NCBI GenBank assembly: GCA_019009955.1
Contig: CM032228.1
Location: 99,817,001 to 99,881,000, forward strand
Origin: Riptortus pedestris
Taxonomy: Eukaryota > Arthropoda > Insecta > Hemiptera > Alydidae
Direction of reading: 5' to 3'
Length of the DNA stretch: 64,000 nt
Shown: positions 21,634 through 35,863 of the stretch, one piece after another
Position numbering within the stretch: position 1 is the first letter of the stretch
Layout: the number at the start of each line of letters is the position of its first letter
Notes under the pieces: generated by a model
Database searches by the model: none
What the model saw: the letters and a program-made list of their open reading frames with translations, nothing else
What the model was told of the DNA's origin: nothing
Translations under genes and position numbers: made by a program

Positions 21634-23768
21634 GTGAGAAGAATATCATTCATATTTTCAAGCTATTTAAAACTGTTATATGCCTGGTATTTAGGAGTAT
21701 TGAAATCCACATTTAGGTTGGCTGGTTTAAGGTCAAATCAATTACAATATGTGACTCAAAAGTTCTTAAAAGGCCAACGCCTGTCATAAGCCTTAGGTGA
21801 GAGATAAGGTGATAACTTGTCTAGCTCGACGCTTTGCCAGCCGTATTCTGTTAGCATTACAGACCTAGATCGCTACTTCTTCAAGCTACCACTCAATAGC
21901 CTAACAATGATGAGTGGGCGGCGGCTGATGGATAGACGCCCATTGTCGTACCTGAATGACCACACAGAAAAAAAAAAGATTAGAATTCACAGTAGCCGAA
22001 AAATAACAATGACTAAATATTGTCACACTGTTCAGTAAAGACTTCGGTAAATAAATTTGATTTAAAATGACTTAAACAGATTTTACAAAAGTACATCTGC
22101 AGCTAAATATATGATTGGACTCAACCTTTTATCACTTGGATTTATATTGGTTTGTCTATTATAATTTCCTCCTCGAGAAAGAAATCAGTTATAGATAGAT
22201 AGCATAGTAGTACATCATTTTTATTCATGTTTCATCAACAACAATACTTGATAAATGGTAAGTTTACTTTTCAAGTTTTCAAGGTAATAAGGTTAATTCA
22301 GATAAACTCTGGCAATACCCATTGCTCATAACCTGTCTGGGACCGACAGTTGTGCAACTCCTTTGCACTAATTCGAACAGTAACGATAGGGATACTGAAA
22401 AAAAAATTTTTAAGAAGTTAATTTTGTAAAAGTTCTTCATGAATAAAGAAATTGCCTTCATGGCGCAACGCGGTTATTTTACTGTAAAGTAACTTTCCTA
22501 CGAAAAATATTTTTAATTTTTGTTGAGTTCTTTGTTGCCAAGCATTAATTGTTGTGTTTATGCCACTAAGAATACAATTTGTTCATTGAGGTATTCTAAA
22601 AGTACAGTTTTGTATTGACAGCCTATGTAATCATTGATCTATTTTCTGGAATATATTTTTATTATTTTTTTTACTTACTGATAAAAAGGGGTTGATAATA
22701 GCTTCTAGTAACAATGTTTTGAAAACCAATGATTGTGTACGGCATTCTCAAGCAACTCGACTTATAAAGTCATCTTCAGAGTGGGGTGAGAAAACAGTTA
22801 CATTCATGAAATAACTAATAACTTATTCAACGGCAAAATAGATTTATTATTCCACAAAAATTCTAAAGTCAGACTCGGTTTCTATAGGAATCTGAAAATA
22901 AATTCCATAAATCAGGATTTATCGGGAACAATATAGCTCCCACTTCTGGAGAATTTTAGGAAACAACTGTTTTTAATGTGTATCATCGAAGTAAGAACAC
23001 CCATATTTAAAAATAACAACTCTTAAATTGACTAAATGGTGATTTTCGTTATATTACTTCTGACATTCAAACAGATATTAATAAGAATTATTTACAAAAA
23101 AAAGGGGGAAATGAAAGAGCCCGTTGATTTGTATGGTTCTATATTTACTGTAATGAGATATTCCGACTAAAACAGGCCAAGGCATGTACAAAATAGTCAT
23201 AATATAAGAACAATATTTGGAAGGTAAGGTAGAAAATTATACTTAAACGAAACATAATTATGGAACGCTATGACGTTAATTAGAAAATGATGACTTCAAA
23301 TAGAAAATGTAAATTAAAAAAATCTCAGCTGGACATTTGTTAGTAAATATGGCGGTGTTAATAGTTATTTTAGTAATCATCTCTACCTTTTTCATTTCTG
23401 TTCTATGAGCGAGATTGTTTTTATTTAATTACTTTGAATTGAATCGTCTCTCTCTTTTTCACACATTTTTTGCAGAACAATTTTACATTCCCCATTCCAT
23501 TTTACAATTCTACTCTCCAAATCAATTCAGAACGATTACGTTTATTGTTTGTCAATTGACAACTAACTTAAAATTCAAGTGAACATTTCATTTAGAAACA
23601 TTGTCAATGTTTCATGATTTTTTACTACAACCATTTTATTTTTTTTAATCAGTGCCAACTGTATGAAAGTAATCAACTTATCAATTACAAAACAGATAAT
23701 ATTTTGATGTAATTCATTTCCAGTTAAATACACATTTTAAAAGAAATATACTTATACTATATATGTAT

Positions 23769-23816
<48 letters not shown>

Positions 23817-25609
23817 ACTACTAAACGTTAAAAAATTTTCGTTCAAATCGGTGGGGGGGGGGAGGCTGTGCACTCTCCTTGTTAGTAGGCCTATAAACAT
23901 AATCAATACTAATGTTGTGAAATATGTATACTTAGACTATAGCCCTTTTCTAGTATCGACGATTACATTTATTTGTAAAGATATTAGAAAAAATAACCAT
24001 AGCATTACCAATATAAGAATAATTTTAACTGAATAAATGACAAATTACAATTAAATGAGACTAATAGTAATATTAATAAGGGGATATGCTAATGGTGAAA
24101 TGATTTATAAGTAAAATTTATTAAGTAACCTGAAGTCCTTCTCTCAGCAGATGCCTAAAATAAGATTTCCTTCGTGCTGGCTTGATAAATGCATGATGTG
24201 CGTCATCACTGTCCATATTACGTTATGAGCACTATTTCTCTATTTCTAAGAAGTTTTGATGTACAAGACTTATTTAGAGATATAATAGCGTATCGCAAAA
24301 ATCTAATGAGTTGGAGTAGCAATTTATTCAAGCCTAAAAATATAGAAGTCAGCTGTTATTTTTTTTTGGAGGAAATAGTAAAGAATCACTATTGCAGAAA
24401 ATGATTTCATTAATCAAATATTCTCTATAACACTTTCAGATTCCAGTAATAATTACCAATAGTTAATATAAGAGTTAGAGAACAGCAATCATTTTAGAAT
24501 ATTAAATTCTCTGGCTGTTTATACAAATGTTTTACTTATAAAAGAGATATTTGAAATTTAATCTCCTGGTCCGATCCGAGTCGTTAACGTTTTTCATCTT
24601 TAGATTTACTTGAGACTATTCAGTGACGAGATAATAATGATTGAACGAAATTTTCAGCTACAAGTGTTGACATTAACATGCACTCTATCAATATGAAAGC
24701 TTTTCTATATCTCAAAGACGACGTCATAGAACTAAGAGGTACATCAATGTATTTTTTAAATTGCAATACACATAAAGAACCATTTGTGAGCAGCAGGCTG
24801 GAATTCCATTTCCTAAGTCATTTTTTGAATAAGATTTTAATTTAATGTATTTTTAGTTTCTTTAACTCGCAATATATGAAGTCAATACTTAAGATATAAA
24901 GGACATAGAAGTTATAACTATTCTTTAGAAACCCTAAAAACAGAAAAATAATAAAAAAAAATACTTAAGAAATGAGGCATAGGAGAATGAGGATAAAGTA
25001 TATAGTAAAGAAGAGGAGGAGGAACGATTAAAGGAAGGTGGGCATTATTAAGGAGAGGAAGCCCACTCGCTCTGAAATGAATTCGGAAAACGGTTGGGCT
25101 ATAGCCAGCTCCTAATTACCGCAGTTCAACCCTAGACGAGATTTTCATATTAAAGTGCCCTCCACTTAGGGTCATTTCTTAATAAGGATTAGGCCCTTAT
25201 CCACCTATTTAGCTACTTCATTAATAACATAAATTGGTGTTCTCTCGGGAGGAGAACGTGAGATCCAAGTTGTAAAAACGATGGCCCAGAAAGATGACAT
25301 GTCATTAAATAGCACAGTGCGTCATGCGCTGACCAATGCAAGTGTCAGCCTTTATTTTCGAGTTGTCATTCAAGAGGTTCGTATAAATCCGAGAAGAGAA
25401 GAGTTCTCATCTCGGTTGTGCGAATGACCGTCTAGTCTCCGAAGATCCCAATCCACGCTAATCAATTATAGCTGTGGACTAATGACAAGTTATAGTGCTC
25501 TCCAACTACCACACCAAATAAAACTATCAAGTGGAGGTACTGGCGTTTCATTAACCCCCATCATCTATTTAAGCATCTGCAGCCAACCACAAAATGAAAA
25601 TGAGAAGTA

Positions 25610-25776
25610 GAGCGGCATGTTCGATTCACAACCTGGGCAGTAGAAATTTATTTAGTCATGGACTCATTAAATAAATTCCTTAGCCCCAGCCTGGCTAGAA
25701 AAGGGTAGTTCCCTGTAAATAACCCGTCCCAATTAGCCAAAGCAGCATAAAGTGGAAGTAAATAAATATATAAGAA
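25610..25776 (+). repeat. SINE family A, head-truncated copy
   Basis: Starts in the B box (GTTCGATTCACAACC), then GGGCAGTAGAAATTTATTTA, GACTCATTAAATAAATTCC, CAGCCTGGCTAGAAAAGGG, TAAATAACCCGTCCCAATTA and the TAAATAAATAT tail. The A box half is lost. Confidence 0.85.
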
Positions 25777-26425
25777 AAAAATTATTTCAATAGTCTCTCA
25801 AGATAAAACCTGTAACTCAAACAACTCTATTTTAGAAATTCCAACAGTCGACGAAAACCTCATAATCTTGCGGCCCAATGAAGATTACTCTTACAAATTG
25901 TAAATAAGTCTTTATTATTGTAATGAAGAAAATGTAGCTGATGTGTGTAATATTCGTTCCTAGATAATGAAAATATATTTAATTTTACATAAAAAATGAT
26001 TCAATGAAACTGATATGAGGCTAGTAAAAAAACAAAATATAATAATACCAATACTGAGGGTATATTAAATAAATAATAGTCGCTAAGGTAAAAAACAATA
26101 AAATTAAGAAATGAATGTGTGGAAGGGAAGCTCTAAACAAATATGCAGGTGTGTGTGTGTGCGTGTGGTGGGGGGAGGGGGGGGAGTAATTTGATAGGAA
26201 GTATTGGATTGGAGTTATTTAACAATTTGGCCACAGATAGCGGCTGAACTGGATTCACAAACCTATTTTGTATAGTGCAAGTATTCTCAGGTTGGAGTAA
26301 GAGGCCAAAAGAAAGACTTCTGACGTCTAAGGATCTATAATTCGAGGGGCAACTAGAAACACCATAAAAAAAAAAATAAGGTATTGTGACATACGCCCTA
26401 CATAACTCATATGTTGACATCTAAG

Positions 26426-26430
<5 letters not shown>

Positions 26431-26478
<48 letters not shown>
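26431..26478. repeat. (CA)n microsatellite
   Basis: About 22 perfect CA units, followed by (GCAC)n-like units to 26,492. Confidence 0.95.
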
Positions 26479-26704
26479 GCACGCACGCACGCGTACGCTC
26501 ACACATACACAAGCAAATAATTTGTCAGGTCATGGCGTTAAAATACTTTCACGGTGTAAAAAACTAAAAATTCCTTAACCTTTAATGTGATTCCTTATTT
26601 TTTTTTGGGTAACTCTCCCGTTTACATGACATTAATTACATCACTCATGGAAACTTAAAAAAAAACAAGAGAGTAGAGAAGACAATCGCTGAATTATGTT
26701 TATA

Positions 26705-26835
26705 TAATTCATTGTAAAGAATGAGTTGCCCTTGTTGATAGTAGAGCTAACAATTACGAAAACCTTATGGGCTATATTTTTGACAAGAAAACCATCATTG
26801 GGGGTTATAAATCATTAACATTTGCTAATAAATCG
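26705..26835. repeat. Empty-site paralogue of the 27.6-kb insertion
   Basis: The sequence TATATAATTCATTGTAAAGA, GATAGTAGAGCTAACAATTA, TTGGGGGTTATAAATCATTA recurs at 27,530-27,590 joined to 28,209-28,290, where a complete family-1 element separates the two halves. This copy lacks the element and so shows the target before insertion. Confidence 0.8.
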
Positions 26836-26971
26836 TCAATTGGCAATTTTCTTTTCCTATGTTATTCGATCTTGAAATTATGACGTTTAATTAATGAATA
26901 AGGGAACAGTATTTACTGAAAATTAATTTACCCATTTAAATCTCAATCTAATACTCCACTTTGCTACACAG

Positions 26972-27128
26972 ATACAAAACTGAAGCAAACGGAATTCCTG
27001 AATTTTACAAAAAATTCCCAGAACCTCATCTTCGAACATTTCATTGGGAAGTAAAAAGATATTGTTCAATGGGCTTCGTTGATTGTCTCAAATATGCAAA
27101 GACCTTTCTGCACAAAACTCGAATCCAA
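26972..27128 (+). CDS. Exon 2 of the secreted-protein gene
   Basis: An internal exon with clean splice sites: acceptor tttgctacacag and donor CCAA|gtaagt. It starts with one base that completes the AG left by exon 1 (AGA, Arg) and ends on a codon boundary. All 52 following codons are open. The product is charged and aromatic (IPEFYKKFPEPHLRTFHWEV, then KRYCSMGFVDCLKYAKTFL), with two cysteines seven residues apart. Codon use and base composition stand out from the AT-rich intron on both sides. I do not recognise a named domain. A roughly 130-bp sequence occurs on both sides of the exon (26.7 kb, and 27.54 plus 28.2 kb), and the second copy carries a family-1 repeat. Confidence 0.85.
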
Positions 27129-27590
27129 GTAAGTAGAGATATAGTAATTTGGTAGCCTTGGATTGTATTGATGTCCTACTTGGCCTAAGGGGTCCATCCC
27201 ATTGATTTCAACAAAGAACATAAAGTAGTTTACACACAAACTTACATAAAGTTAGTTTTGTTAGAAGACATAAACTGGGTACTTCTAATAGGTGTGTATT
27301 GTAATGTGTGTGTATAGGTGTGGTGGTTCTAAAGGTTTACCTGAATTTGGCCAATAAATTCTAATCTGTATTTTTTTTTTGTTAAAATTTCTAATTCGTC
27401 TAATGTGATTTGTTTTACTTTTTTCTTAATTTTGTCACGCCCAGAAACTACAAGTACTAAAGGATATATTACATTAGACAACTTAGGGAGACTAATCAAA
27501 CAAGAAGGTTGAAATGGCAATTATGTGGAAAATTATGATTATATAATTCATAGTAAAGAATAGGTTGCCTTCGGTGATAGTAGAGCTAAC

Positions 27591-28020
27591 AAAAAAGTCC
27601 GTCACGCAGAGGCTGCGTAAACTAAGCAGATTTCCCACGTGAAGTTATACAATAGAGAAATCTCCATACGAGAGCCGAACAGTTACGGCAAATGGCCGAA
27701 CTAGCTTTTGGCGGGAAACTCAGTAATCCGCTAACGGCCCAAATTTAATAAAAATGCAAATATCTCGGTTAATATTCAAGATAGAGAATAAATGTATAGA
27801 ACAATATTTATAGTAACTTTAATTTACAATAAGATTGGTTCTATACAAATTTTTGATCCGACGTATGGTAAGGGAGATATTTCAAATATTCGAAAATCCC
27901 CCCCTCTCACTGGTCCGATTTCAGCCATTAACGAACTTGATCTGTATTTTTGCATAAAACGTTTAAATATCGAGTTTGGTAACGATCAAACAAAAATTGC
28001 GACCGCTAGAGTGTTAACAG

Positions 28021-28085
<65 letters not shown>

Positions 28086-28208
28086 ATTTTGAACGGACCT
28101 CATTTTCGTCATCTTCTGGGTAGGATCGATGGACATTTGAAGAAAATTTTCGAAAATCGCGTCATGAGTACGACCTCAATAGCTGATTTCCCTTAAGGGA
28201 AATCTGCT
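27591..28208 (+). repeat. Family-1 repeat, complete reference copy
   Basis: 618 bp from AAAAAAGTCCGTCACGCAGA to GGGAAATCTGCT. Order of blocks: TAAACTAAGCAGATTTCCC, GCAAATATCTCGGTTAATAT, GATCCGACGTATGGTAAGGG, GACCGCTAGAGTGTTAACAG, (AT)n at 28,025-28,080, GGGTAGGATCGATGGACATT, CGACCTCAATAGCTGATTTC, then the CCTTAAGG-centred palindrome. The 12-bp AGCAGATTTCCC near the start is the inverted copy of the very end. Insertion split AGCTAAC|AATTA with no clear target duplication. The element is followed by AATT, so a CTAA-T reading of the 3' end is compatible with a Helitron, but the class is not settled. Confidence 0.9.
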
Positions 28209-28750
28209 AATTAAGAAAAAAGTAGGGGGTTATCTTTTTTGACATGAAGACCACCATTGGGTGCTATAAATCATTCACATTTGCTAATATAGGTATCTAT
28301 GTCGAGAATGACAATAGAGTTTCCCTTATCGGCCGGAACAATAGTGAGATTAATATCTCCTTGTCCTTTATACTCGACAGCTGTTTAATAAATTTATTGA
28401 TATCCCTACTCCCAAGCTGACTTATGCTCGTATAGGCCTTGAATAATATCTGTAGAGGGAGCAAGCATTTATCTCCACTGGTGTCAATATGAGAGGAACA
28501 CATTTTCATTCCGGTGTTAACTCAGAGTTTCTTTAGGTGCATATCGTTGTTCCTCTGCTGACTACTGCAGATGTGCATATCGTTTCCTTGTAATGAAACA
28601 TTTTCCAACAGAACTTCAAGAAAAATAAGTCAGTTCCTCTAGTTAGAAAGACACTATGACGATGTTCACTTCGTCTCACATTCTAATGTATATTTCTCCA
28701 TTAAGGGGAAGATATAAATAGCTATTGAAAATTTAGCTTGACAAAAGATT

Positions 28751-28972
28751 TTATTTATTAACGGCCTCTTGGCGCTACTAGGTCTAATCGAGACCGGTAA
28801 TCTATAGGTTATTATCCTTTTCTAGCCTGGGAGGGACTAAAGATTTTATTTTATGAGTTCATAACTAAATAAATTCCTATTTCCTAGGTGAGAGTCGAAC
28901 TCAGGACTCTGGGTTTACCAAATAATATTTAAAAACAATGCCTTAACTCACATGGCTAACCTTATATATCTG
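28751..28972 (-). repeat. SINE family A, old full copy
   Basis: All blocks present but diverged: GGCGCTACTAGGTCTAATCG, CCTTTTCTAGCCTGGGAGGG, B box complement AGAGTCGAACTCAGGACTC, head complement CTTAACTCACATGGCTAACC. Confidence 0.8.
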
Positions 28973-31900
28973 TGTGTAACTACACATTTCTGACATGAGA
29001 CGTATAGTCGCTTTAAGCGAAAATCGCATGAGCTCAAGCCCAGTTTAACTGAGGACTAAAAACTAAAAATCCTTTCTCCAAACCCCAACTCTTTGCCCGA
29101 TTTATTTATCTATTAATGCATTGAAAATGTTTAATTTTTTTTAGTCTTTCAATCAGACGATAAATCAAAAATTACAGTGTCGATCAATAAAAATTTGAGG
29201 TGACTAAATGATTTTAAAAAAATTTCATATTTTCTCTCACATCATACATTTATGTATTTAGCCCATATATTAAAGGTCATATGAAAGCAGTCCGTCGTAT
29301 TTAATCTTTGCATAAGACTATTATAAATATAATGTACATTATAACTTGTTATTCCCTAGCAATATCCATTCCTTACATCTTAAACCTGGCATTACACTCG
29401 AATACTTATCAGGATAATGAAAATATCTAGGAAAATAGTACATATCACTCAACATTCAATTTTATATATATAGAGAGGTATAAAATTTCGGCACAATCTA
29501 TGCCGTGAAACAAAAGGCGATCGAAAAGGACCATAAGTCCAGGAAACAATGAATATTTTACTGTATTAGGAAGCTGTTGATACTAGGGCAACTTCAGAAA
29601 AGAAGTTCCCTCTCCTGGAGGAAATTCAAATATTGACCACAACTTTGAAAGTATCAAGATTTCTCCTCCAACAGCATTTAAGAATACATACATCCAGCAA
29701 TTTTATCTCCACCTATTTCGAATACGATTGTTGTGGAGTATTCCAAGAGTGGGTAGATTATTGTAATAATTAATGACACAGACGACCACGCACTAAACCT
29801 TCTTGAGTTAGAGCGAGCATAAGTTTAAGATGAAGGAAGTGAGATAATAGCAAGGACCGGGAATGGAAAAGGCTACGGCGAGTCACCTCGATATGGGAGT
29901 TCCTTCCAAATCTGGTAGATAGGAATGAACAGTACCAAACTATAGGCGAAGGTGAGGTTGTAGCTGAAGTAAAAACTGCTGATGATAAAGCTGTTGTTAT
30001 TTAAATAGAGGATTGGAAAAGGAGTCAACGACGAAACGGCCACTAATGAAGAAGCGCTAGAACTTTTCTAGTGCTTTAACATTCGCTCCTGTCCCGCATG
30101 ACTACATTTGCAGTATTAACTGGTAATAATGTATCAAACTAAGTTGTTGGTGTTGATACTCTTCAACATTTCCAGAAGAAGACCCAATGACTTGTGGACT
30201 TGTACTGGATACCGATGAAGGACTACCAACTACAGAAGCTGATGCACTTTTATGTGCTAATAAAATTGTACTAACGTTGTTTAGGAGGCTTTGTAAATTT
30301 AAAAAGCGTATAAATAAAAAGAATTAGTCAAATAAAAAATATTGAGTTTTAGAGATAATTGTGGTGAAATTTGACTGCGTTAGGAAATAGTGAAGTTGAA
30401 GTTACTGTGATCATTGAACTTGGAAAGGAAGAAGTAAATGTTTAGTCTGTAATGAGAGGTAGTAGCACATAGCTTCGGAATTTGATACAGTGGGAGGAGA
30501 AAAATGTACTTGAAACAAAGTAAGTTATAAATAGGAAGGAATGATGAAGATGATTTAAAAAGTGAGTTGGGACATGAAGTATTGCTAATGGCAGATTTTT
30601 TGCTGGGTTGGAGACAGAACATTGTAACGATTGGGCTGTGGCAATAGGCAGTGGAAGCTGTAAAAAGAAAAATTCCCACAACCAAATCACTTAAAAAGAA
30701 TTTAGAAAAGGTTTCACCGACAACCGACTCTTGGCTAAATTTAAATAAATTTATTTATAATCAAAAATTCACGAATTATAAAAATAAAATTGAAAATGAG
30801 GTAGGCAACGTTTAAGGAATATAATGGTGACACTAATGTATAATTAACTAAATTACAAAGAAAGAGCTTAGCAGATTTCTAGAAGATCCCTAAGAATAGG
30901 ACCTGCCGACCAGGGCCTCTACTCCATAATGTCTGAGATCTAACTGTATTAATCCATTCCAGAGATCGCCCTTTTATAGCCTGAGCCATGGCGAACTTTG
31001 TCCACGTTGATCAAATATGCTTAAAAAGGCTAATAAACGTAATTTAATTATCGCAATTCATCTCGAATATTGTTCAGTGCATCGACTTTAAGAGCAGTCA
31101 ATGTTATTATAAAAATCTATTGACGTTAGCTACCAAAATGCCAGAGCACATGGGGATTTAACTCAACTTGGATAAAACACTAAATTACAGGTACAAAAGT
31201 CTACATTTAAATACTCATAAATAATAATCTAACTGAGTTTTGTGCTGGCATTACTCAAAATATAAAATATATTATCATTTATGCCTAGTGCATGTAATGC
31301 AATGTCAGGTTCATTACAAAAAGTTGAATTTGAAGATTTATAAATAGTTTACAAAGACAAATTAGTATGTTCCAGAAAGTTGACAATATACATACATCAT
31401 GGCTGTAACTCTGTAGTACACTACAAATCTTGGTCATTGTACCATGGTTAAAGCATTCAGCAGATACATCATTCAGTATACTCTAAAAAATGGCTGAGTT
31501 ACACTATTGATTAGAGTGGGAAAATAAGAAGGATTCATATTTGGTAGTACTTTCCCCGAGACATAATTCACTAAACTTGGAACATTGTTCTTAGGAATAG
31601 TATTTAATATGACTCGATAGAAGCAGAGGCAGGGGAAGGGCTAGATTTAGGCTGGAAAACTGGATTAGATCCACTTGTTGCTGGCCATCTGGTCTGCGAT
31701 GAGTTGTAGTGGCTTCTGTTTTGAGAGAGTTGGCTAAAGAGGAAATTTCAGTTGAGCCTCGATAAAGGAGAGAATAGCATTTACTTATACGTTGTTTATA
31801 AGTCCTTTAGCATAACTGTCAAAAGAAAGAGAATATGAGCAATTCATACAAAGTTAATAAGCTGTAATTAATCAAGAATTATCCTGTGGAATTTTGTTAT

Positions 31901-32041
31901 TAGAAGAAGAAAAGAATACATTTTATGCAGTGATATTTTATCCCGTTGAGAGAAGATACTTTCCCAGAAAAGGAAAATTTAAAATAAAATAAAAATATTG
32001 AAATCTCAATTTTAAATCAAAAATGAAAAATAAAATTATTT

Positions 32042-32160
32042 GTTAACAGCCACTTTGTACTACTTAGGCTACTTGGGACGGGTTATATGAAGGTTTCCAC
32101 CCTTTTCCTGCCAGGATGGGATGAGTTCGTAACTAAATAAATTCCAGCTGAGTGAGCTTA
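32042..32160 (-). repeat. SINE family A tail fragment
   Basis: CCACTTTGTACTACTTAGGC, GGGACGGGTTATATGAAGG, CTTTTCCTGCCAGGATGGG, ACTAAATAAATTCCAGC; the tRNA-like head is missing. Confidence 0.75.
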
Positions 32161-32345
32161 GGAGAAATGTAAACAGAAAAACAATAAATAAATGCTAGTT
32201 TAAAGTTATTCACTAATAGATGTTGAGCAAAGAATAGACATGCTTTAAAAAGCACAGAAGAAGAAGAAGTAAGTAGCCAGTTATCTTACGAAGAGTGGTT
32301 GATATTCTTGGCCCCTGGAAGTTAGTGTAATTTATAAAAAAAAAA

Positions 32346-33106
<761 letters not shown>

Positions 33107-34934
33107 AAAAAACAAAAAATAGGAGTTTTATACCCAGAAGCTTTTTTCTATGGTGCACTTTACTTTTTAGGTCCTGCTAAATACTTAAGTAGTTAACACA
33201 TGTCTAAAACTCAAGTAGTGTGCTTGTGAAATCCAGGATTGCTGCCTCGAAGGAAAGACTTCTCCAGCCAAACGTAAAGATAGGGATATATGGTGGAATG
33301 AAAACATAATTCTCAGTGCCCATAGATCTGCCTGAGGAAGCAGGGGATTTCAACTAACGTTGATGAAGAATATGACGTGACAAGGTCAAAACCCAAGCCC
33401 TATTTGTCATACAACTAGGACAGTGGGAGTCTTCTATTACAGGATGCGGCAGAATAACTAACGTTTTACGGCAGCATAACTTGTTTTTCCTTTCTTTCTT
33501 TTCTAAAAAAAAAGAAAAAATGCTCCTGCAAAAGGAAGGTATGCTTCCACAGCCTGTATATGTAGTGCATATTTAAAAACTGAGCCTTTCAAATAAATAA
33601 CGTACTAATTACTATCTTGAAACAGACCCGTAACATAGGACATTAAATGTAATAATTTGTTTAAAAAATGAAGCATCAAAAAGGAGAAAACTAAAATTTA
33701 AAGCAATATCGTTTCAATGATTGCCTATGAATCCTATGAAATATAGCCTGCAGAAGGGCTGTTTTTACGTTATTGAGCGAGGTGATGCCTGATGGTATCT
33801 TAATTAGCTGTCGGCTTGCACCATAATATCTGATTGAACGTGTTAATTACAATGACAGATGGAAATAGAGTGGTTAACCAGCAGGTCGCATCAGTTGATT
33901 GAATAATTATTTGTACTACATTCCAGCCGACACTTATCCTTGCTCATTTTCCGACTGAGAAAATGGATTACCAATCAATTCTACCTTTGTATAGTTCAAC
34001 TTAGACCAGTTTTAGAAATCAGATATTTATCTTCGTTTGCAAGAATTAGTTAGTAGTATTTTACACATATAATAGTAAACAATACTAGATTGTATTTGAC
34101 ACTCTTCAACAAATTTAATCAGAAGTATGAATACTGGACGCTCTTCAGATTGCATCACGTGCATAGGCCGACACATTTCTATGAAAAGTATGTAAACATC
34201 CATTGTTGTTGTATTAAAAGATTTTGGAAAATTGCTGGTTTTATATGGCGTATATAAATTGACACAAAAGAGAAGAAATAAAACAAATCGTGCAGAGTGG
34301 AGTCCATCGCAGTTAAGTCCGGTTTTCATATTAAAATAGGCATTTAACATATTTATTAATAAAACAGCAAGTTCATGTTCCAGCAAATATATTAATAGTT
34401 TTTTCCCCTACGTTGATATCATGAATTAAATAGATTTGCTGAGAAAATATAATGATTCTATTACTTTTTGCAGTACATAGTCCCTTCATTTACATCAAAT
34501 AACAAAAATATCATGTACAGTCATTTCCGATCTACTGGACTAAATTTCAAGTAAATGCAGGCCTATGAATTACCTCAAAAAATATTCTTTTATTGTTCAA
34601 TATTGATTTTGTTTACTTCGATTTTCAATGATCTCACTCCAGCCACAAAATGCAATAGATTGTGAAATGAAATTGACTGAAAATTCCCTAATTTATAAGC
34701 AAATTTTACTGTCATAAACATACAGCAGATGAATTTCTAAAATGAAGTAAAAATTAATCAAAGTCTATTTCTCTGGATTTTGCAAGGCACTTCAGCCACA
34801 ACTACATCTTTCTCAGCTAATCCATTTGCTCTGGCATAGGGAGGACTTATGTTGATCAGTTTTAAATACCATTTTTCAGGGAATTCCTTCTTTTCGAAGC
34901 TACAAAATTAGCCATCACTGAAACTAGCTAAAAC

Positions 34935-35829
34935 ATGTCTAGACTTAGAAGTTATTACACTACTGGTCTTCCATCAATCATTTCCATTAGTTTAGTTACA
35001 GATCTATCCATTCAGTTATCAATAACTAATAAATTCTTTTCAAGAATAGTGTACAAAGAGGCTAATTACACCAATAGATTAATTGAAGAAATACATTTTT
35101 TGGACAAACCTCACCAAGACGCTTTCTCTCAAATAAGAAAACTCGTAATTAATGACTGGAATAGTTTAAGGTATAACACTGACGGTAAACTTAGAGAAAT
35201 CAAATCAAACACGCTCAACTGGACTTCAAGTAATAGACACTCTAGAAGGGAAGAAATTGTACTTGCACGCCTACGCACAGGACACACTAGACTAACGCAT
35301 TCATATCTAATGAGCAGGGAAGATGTCTACTCTGCTATATGTCGCTACTGCAACAGAACGCTGACTGTAAAACACATACTAACTGACTGCACACAAGTAA
35401 ATACGTACCCATGGCCCACAAATGTATGCGAACTACTGGCCAACAATAGCCAATTTATAGATGATGTTTTTTAGTATTTAAGAAATAATGGATTATTTAA
35501 TGAAATATAAAAGCTATTATTTACCATAATGAAAGTTACATATAGCAAGCTCTCACTGTACGTGGAATATAAGTTTTGCCTCCTACGAGTTTAACTACTT
35601 ATAATTTTTCTTTTATTTTTTCTGTTATATTTTTATTTTGTTTTTTCCCCTCATGTTGTAAATATAGTAACAATTTATATTTAGTTTTGTCCATTCTATT
35701 TATTTTGTACATTTGTAAAATTTAGCTTTGTAAAAATTTTAGTATTTATTTAATTTTGTAAAATTATATTCAAACATGTTAAAAGATGATGAATCGCCAT
35801 TGTAGCGGCATCTCAAATAAATCCAATAG
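34935..35829 (+). pseudogene. 5'-truncated LINE: C-terminal end of ORF2 and 3' UTR
   Basis: An open frame (34,935-35,474, 179 codons) matches the extreme C-terminal part of LINE pol proteins of the jockey/I type that carry a zinc-knuckle-like tail: RREEIVLARLRTGHTRLTHS, then CRYCNRTLTVKHILTDC (C-x2-C…H…C). Endonuclease, reverse transcriptase and RNase H are missing, as is usual after incomplete reverse transcription. It belongs to a different family from the LINE at 36.5-41.1 kb, since the same region reads quite differently there. The 3' UTR is AT-rich and ends near 35,829, just upstream of exon 3. Confidence 0.8.
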
Positions 35830-35863
35830 ATTAAGAAAACTTCAAACCATGAAAACGTTTCAG

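Larger units (their letters stand above)
21634..26971 (+). other. Intron 1 of the secreted-protein gene
   Basis: 5.3 kb, AT-rich. It holds a hammerhead-like retroelement tail at 22,755-22,785, (AT)n at 23,757-23,811, a family-1 fragment at about 24,530-24,680 (TCTCCTGGTCCGATCCGAGT), a SINE A fragment at 25,610-25,776 and a long (CA)n at 26,431-26,478. A TATA-like GTATAAATCCG lies at 25,380-25,391. I see no other gene. Confidence 0.6.

Noticed and set aside
34027..34386. 119-codon minus-strand frame
   Set aside because: No domain, no splice sites; it looks like a chance frame in intron 2.
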